Shown one piece after another: positions 7,030 through 8,420 of a DNA stretch of 8,420 nt. Location: the NCBI GenBank assembly GCA_947470885.1, contig CANIXE010000078.1, positions 1 to 8,420 on the forward strand, given 5' to 3'. The number at the start of each line of letters is the position of its first letter. Within the stretch, counting starts at the first letter, position 1. The notes beneath the pieces are model-generated. The model was not told the origin of the DNA. It did not search any database and saw only the letters and a list, made by a program, of their open reading frames with translations. The translations under genes and the position numbers were made by a program. The stretch is from Planctomycetota bacterium. GTDB lineage: Bacteria > Planctomycetota > UBA11346.

Positions 7030-8159
7030 GGGGCCCAGCCTTCCAGGTTCAGGCTTCCCGCCGGCGGCGCAGCGGTGAACCACGTGGGTTGCAGACTCAC
7101 CGTGGGTGCCGGCATGCCGGGTCGGGACACGCCCCGCAGCAGCATCACCCGGGCCGAGGTCAGGCCCCGGCCTCCGGGATCCAGGCGCCAACGCCAGACC
7201 TCCAGATGCCATGGCTTGTTGGGCCCATCCGTGGTGGCCCCGATCCGGCGGAGCAGCATCAGACTGAAAATCTCGTCGGTCCCTGGTTTCGCCCACACCC
7301 CAAGAAGATTCCGCTCATCGAAGAAATCATTGAGATCGCGCAACAGGTCGGTGAGGCGCTGGCTCAGGGCGGGGTCGGATTCGGCCGGCCAGGAGACCGC
7401 GAGATGGTCTTGGCGGCGGGCGGCGAGGAGGAGTGGGGAACCGAGGGTTGGATCAATGATGAATGCTCGAATGCTCGAATGCTCGAGTGTTTGAGATCCC
7501 GCAGGATGCGCGTTGTTCGTTGTCTTTGGCGTGGTCTGGGCGCTGATGCCCAAGGGCACCAGTCCCTCCAGGGCGGCGGCCCCCAGTTCGTCGGCGCCGC
7601 CGGCGATGGTCACTGTGGGGCCGGTGTTCGGAGCAGCGGTGGATGAATCTGGGACGGAGTCGAAGGCGATCCGCTGGACGAACACCAATTGGTCCAGGCG
7701 TTGCCCCGGCTGGCCCCGCTGTTTTGCAGGCAGGACCAACTTTTTCTTTTCTGGTTCGGCGTCCGCCGGGGCATCCGCCGGCGGAGGCACGCGGACGGTC
7801 ATCGCCGTGGCGTACAGATGGCCCTTGAGGACCTCGCCCCCCAACAACTGGACCTGGACCCGCAAATGGCGCAGGGGATAGGGCTCGCCGGTTTCGACGC
7901 GCACGGTGCGCCCGGCCTCGGGCATGGAAAAGGCCCGCTCGGTGGTTTCCTGTTCGGAAAAAAACCGGAGTTCCTGAAGTCGTGCTGGATCCAGAGGGCG
8001 CATTCGGGAGCCGTCGTGGAATTCCAGGCGGGCACCGCTGGCGGGGCTGATGGTGCCGGTCCACACCGTGCCGTCGGAGAAAAATACCCGGCCGGGGCGG
8101 CCTTCGGCGGCGGGGATGATCGCGGAGATCAGGAATAGCAGGAGGAATTTTCCAGCCAC
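7026..8159 (-). CDS. Exported protein of unknown function, first gene of the envelope operon in view
   Basis: A 377-aa protein when begun at the GTG 8159-8157. This start gives a clean signal peptide, AGKFLLLFLISAIIPAAEG (residues 2-20), followed by a probable beta-rich domain (GRVFFSDGTVWTGTI, GARLEFHDGSRM, LRHLRVQVQLLGGEVLKGHL; about 22-125), a Pro/Ala/Lys linker (125-145), a second mixed region (150-260) and a C-terminal domain (about 265-377) containing LTDLLRDLNDFFDERNLLGVW and LEVWRWRLD. I do not recognise a family. The frame is open upstream to 8402, but that part consists only of repeat-encoded peptide (FGSALPV units). The GTG lies in the first unit of the 21-bp repeat array, and equivalent in-frame GTGs occur in the other units; I see no good ribosome-binding site. 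An 8-bp triple repeat lies within the coding region (7461-7484). Its TGA overlaps the ATG of the 1081-aa gene, indicating coupled translation. Existence is fairly sure, exact start less so. Confidence 0.7.
   Translation of the reverse strand: MAGKFLLLFLISAIIPAAEGRPGRVFFSDGTVWTGTISPASGARLEFHDGSRMRPLDPARLQELRFFSEQETTERAFSMPEAGRTVRVETGEPYPLRHLRVQVQLLGGEVLKGHLYATAMTVRVPPPADAPADAEPEKKKLVLPAKQRGQPGQRLDQLVFVQRIAFDSVPDSSTAAPNTGPTVTIAGGADELGAAALEGLVPLGISAQTTPKTTNNAHPAGSQTLEHSSIRAFIIDPTLGSPLLLAARRQDHLAVSWPAESDPALSQRLTDLLRDLNDFFDERNLLGVWAKPGTDEIFSLMLLRRIGATTDGPNKPWHLEVWRWRLDPGGRGLTSARVMLLRGVSRPGMPAPTVSLQPTWFTAAPPAGSLNLEGWAP
7461..7484. repeat. GAATGCTC x3 tandem repeat inside a coding region
   Basis: Three exact head-to-tail copies of the octamer GAATGCTC (7461-7468, 7469-7476, 7477-7484), followed by a degenerate GAGTGTTTGA. 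The surrounding 7450-7499 is bounded by GGATC and GATCC. On the minus strand it encodes about LEHSSIRAFI of the 377-aa protein. The unit is not a multiple of three; only the total of 24 bp keeps the frame. Confidence 0.85.
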
Positions 8160-8257
8160 TGGGAGCGTCCAGCCAAACACTGGGAGCGCCGAGCCAAACA
8201 CTGGGAGCGCCGAGCCAAACACTGGGAGCGTCGAGCCAAACACTGGGAGCGCCGAGC
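8157..8257. repeat. 21-bp tandem repeat array, four full units plus a partial fifth
   Basis: Units at 8157-8177, 8178-8198, 8199-8219 and 8220-8240, then a 17-bp partial unit at 8241-8257. Each unit has the form CACTGGGAGCGCCGAG followed by CCAAA; units two and three are identical, units one and four carry one or two substitutions in the middle (GTCCAGC, GTCGAGC). The length of 21 keeps all frames open, giving FGSALPV repeats on the minus strand and PNTGSAE-type repeats on the plus strand. The core ACTGGGAGCGCCGAGC is shared with the adjacent inverted-repeat element. There are no unique spacers, so it is not a CRISPR. Confidence 0.95.
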
Positions 8258-8352
8258 GCCAGCTCGGCCTCGGGACGGTGCCCATCGTGGTATCAACGTG
8301 AGTCGCCGATGAGCCCACATCCGATGCCGAGCTGGCGCTCGGCGCTCCCAGT
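8242..8352. repeat. 27-bp perfect inverted repeat, REP-like palindromic element
   Basis: The 27 bases at 8242-8268 are the exact reverse complement of 8326-8352, separated by 57 bp of non-repeat sequence (8269-8325). Each arm contains its own hairpin: GCCGAGC-GCCA-GCTCGGC at 8251-8268, and GCCGAGC-TGGC-GCTCGGC at 8326-8343. Imperfectly spaced pairs of opposite-facing small hairpins are characteristic of REP/BIME-type intergenic repeats; the assignment to that class is inference. Confidence 0.85.
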
Positions 8353-8420
8353 AAGCCCACATCCGATGCCGAGCTGGCGCTCGGCGCTCCCAGTAAGACC
8401 ACATCCGATGCCGAGCTGGC
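8314..8420. repeat. 42-bp tandem repeat with internal palindrome, continues past the window edge
   Basis: Two identical 42-bp units at 8314-8355 and 8356-8397 and the start of a third at 8398-8420 (first base A instead of C). Each unit carries CCCACATCCGAT, the palindrome GCCGAGCTGGCGCTCGGC, and GCTCCCAGTAAG, which is the other orientation of the core of the 21-bp array. The array is cut by the right end, so its copy number is unknown. Together with the 21-bp array it fills the stretch upstream of the envelope operon; no gene is supported in 8160-8420. Confidence 0.9.

Noticed and set aside
7030..7296. N-terminal extension of the 1081-aa protein to 7296
   Set aside because: The extra 89 residues are read inside the 377-aa gene in another frame and are Gly/Arg/His-rich; the ATGA overlap at 7026-7029 is a better start.
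8160..8402. N-terminal extension of the 377-aa protein and other open frames across the repeats
   Set aside because: They consist of repeat-encoded peptides kept open because 21 and 42 are multiples of three; they would place the signal peptide internally.
8157..8420. CRISPR array
   Set aside because: The repeats abut one another or share whole 42-bp units; there are no unique spacers and no cas genes in view.

Overview
The window is GC-rich bacterial DNA. Every confident gene except the one at the left edge lies on the minus strand. The organism is not identifiable with certainty. The large envelope protein with Ig-like domains, a Gly-rich linker and a 'VPxxYxxMxxRYFxAL'-type C-terminus, together with abundant short palindromic repeats, suggests a Planctomycetota/Verrucomicrobiota-like bacterium. 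This is an impression from memory of such proteins and not a proven assignment.

Layout: (1) 1-353, plus strand: the last ~116 codons of hypF, a [NiFe]-hydrogenase maturation carbamoyltransferase whose start lies before the window. (2) 396-2933, minus strand: a two-gene unit read right to left. A secreted 256-aa protein of the DUF3365/Tll0287-like family carries a CxxCH haem-c motif. It is followed, in the same reading frame and separated only by a TGA and two codons, by a 586-aa methyl-accepting chemotaxis protein (MCP). hypF and the MCP gene converge with a 42-bp gap. (3) 2934-3092: an intergenic region that probably holds the promoter for the haem protein/MCP pair. (4) 3093-8159, minus strand: three very tightly packed genes. 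They encode a 377-aa exported protein of unknown function, a 1081-aa membrane-anchored DUF4175-like envelope protein (4-bp ATGA overlap with the preceding gene), and a 229-aa secreted protein with a carbohydrate-binding-like/galactose-binding-like fold (1-bp gap). (5) 8157-8420: a nest of short repeats upstream of, and running into, the first gene of that operon: a 21-bp tandem array, a 27-bp perfect inverted repeat, and a 42-bp tandem array that leaves the window.

Functional reading: the left unit looks like a signalling pair in which an extracytoplasmic c-type haem PAS-like protein could feed redox or gas information to a co-expressed chemoreceptor. The right unit looks like a cell-envelope operon of unknown function. 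The points that most merit a second look are the same-frame haem-protein/MCP junction, the Trp replacing the normally Arg residue at the MCP hairpin tip, and the repeat array, in which each unit supplies an in-frame GTG and the operon's first start codon lies in a repeat unit.
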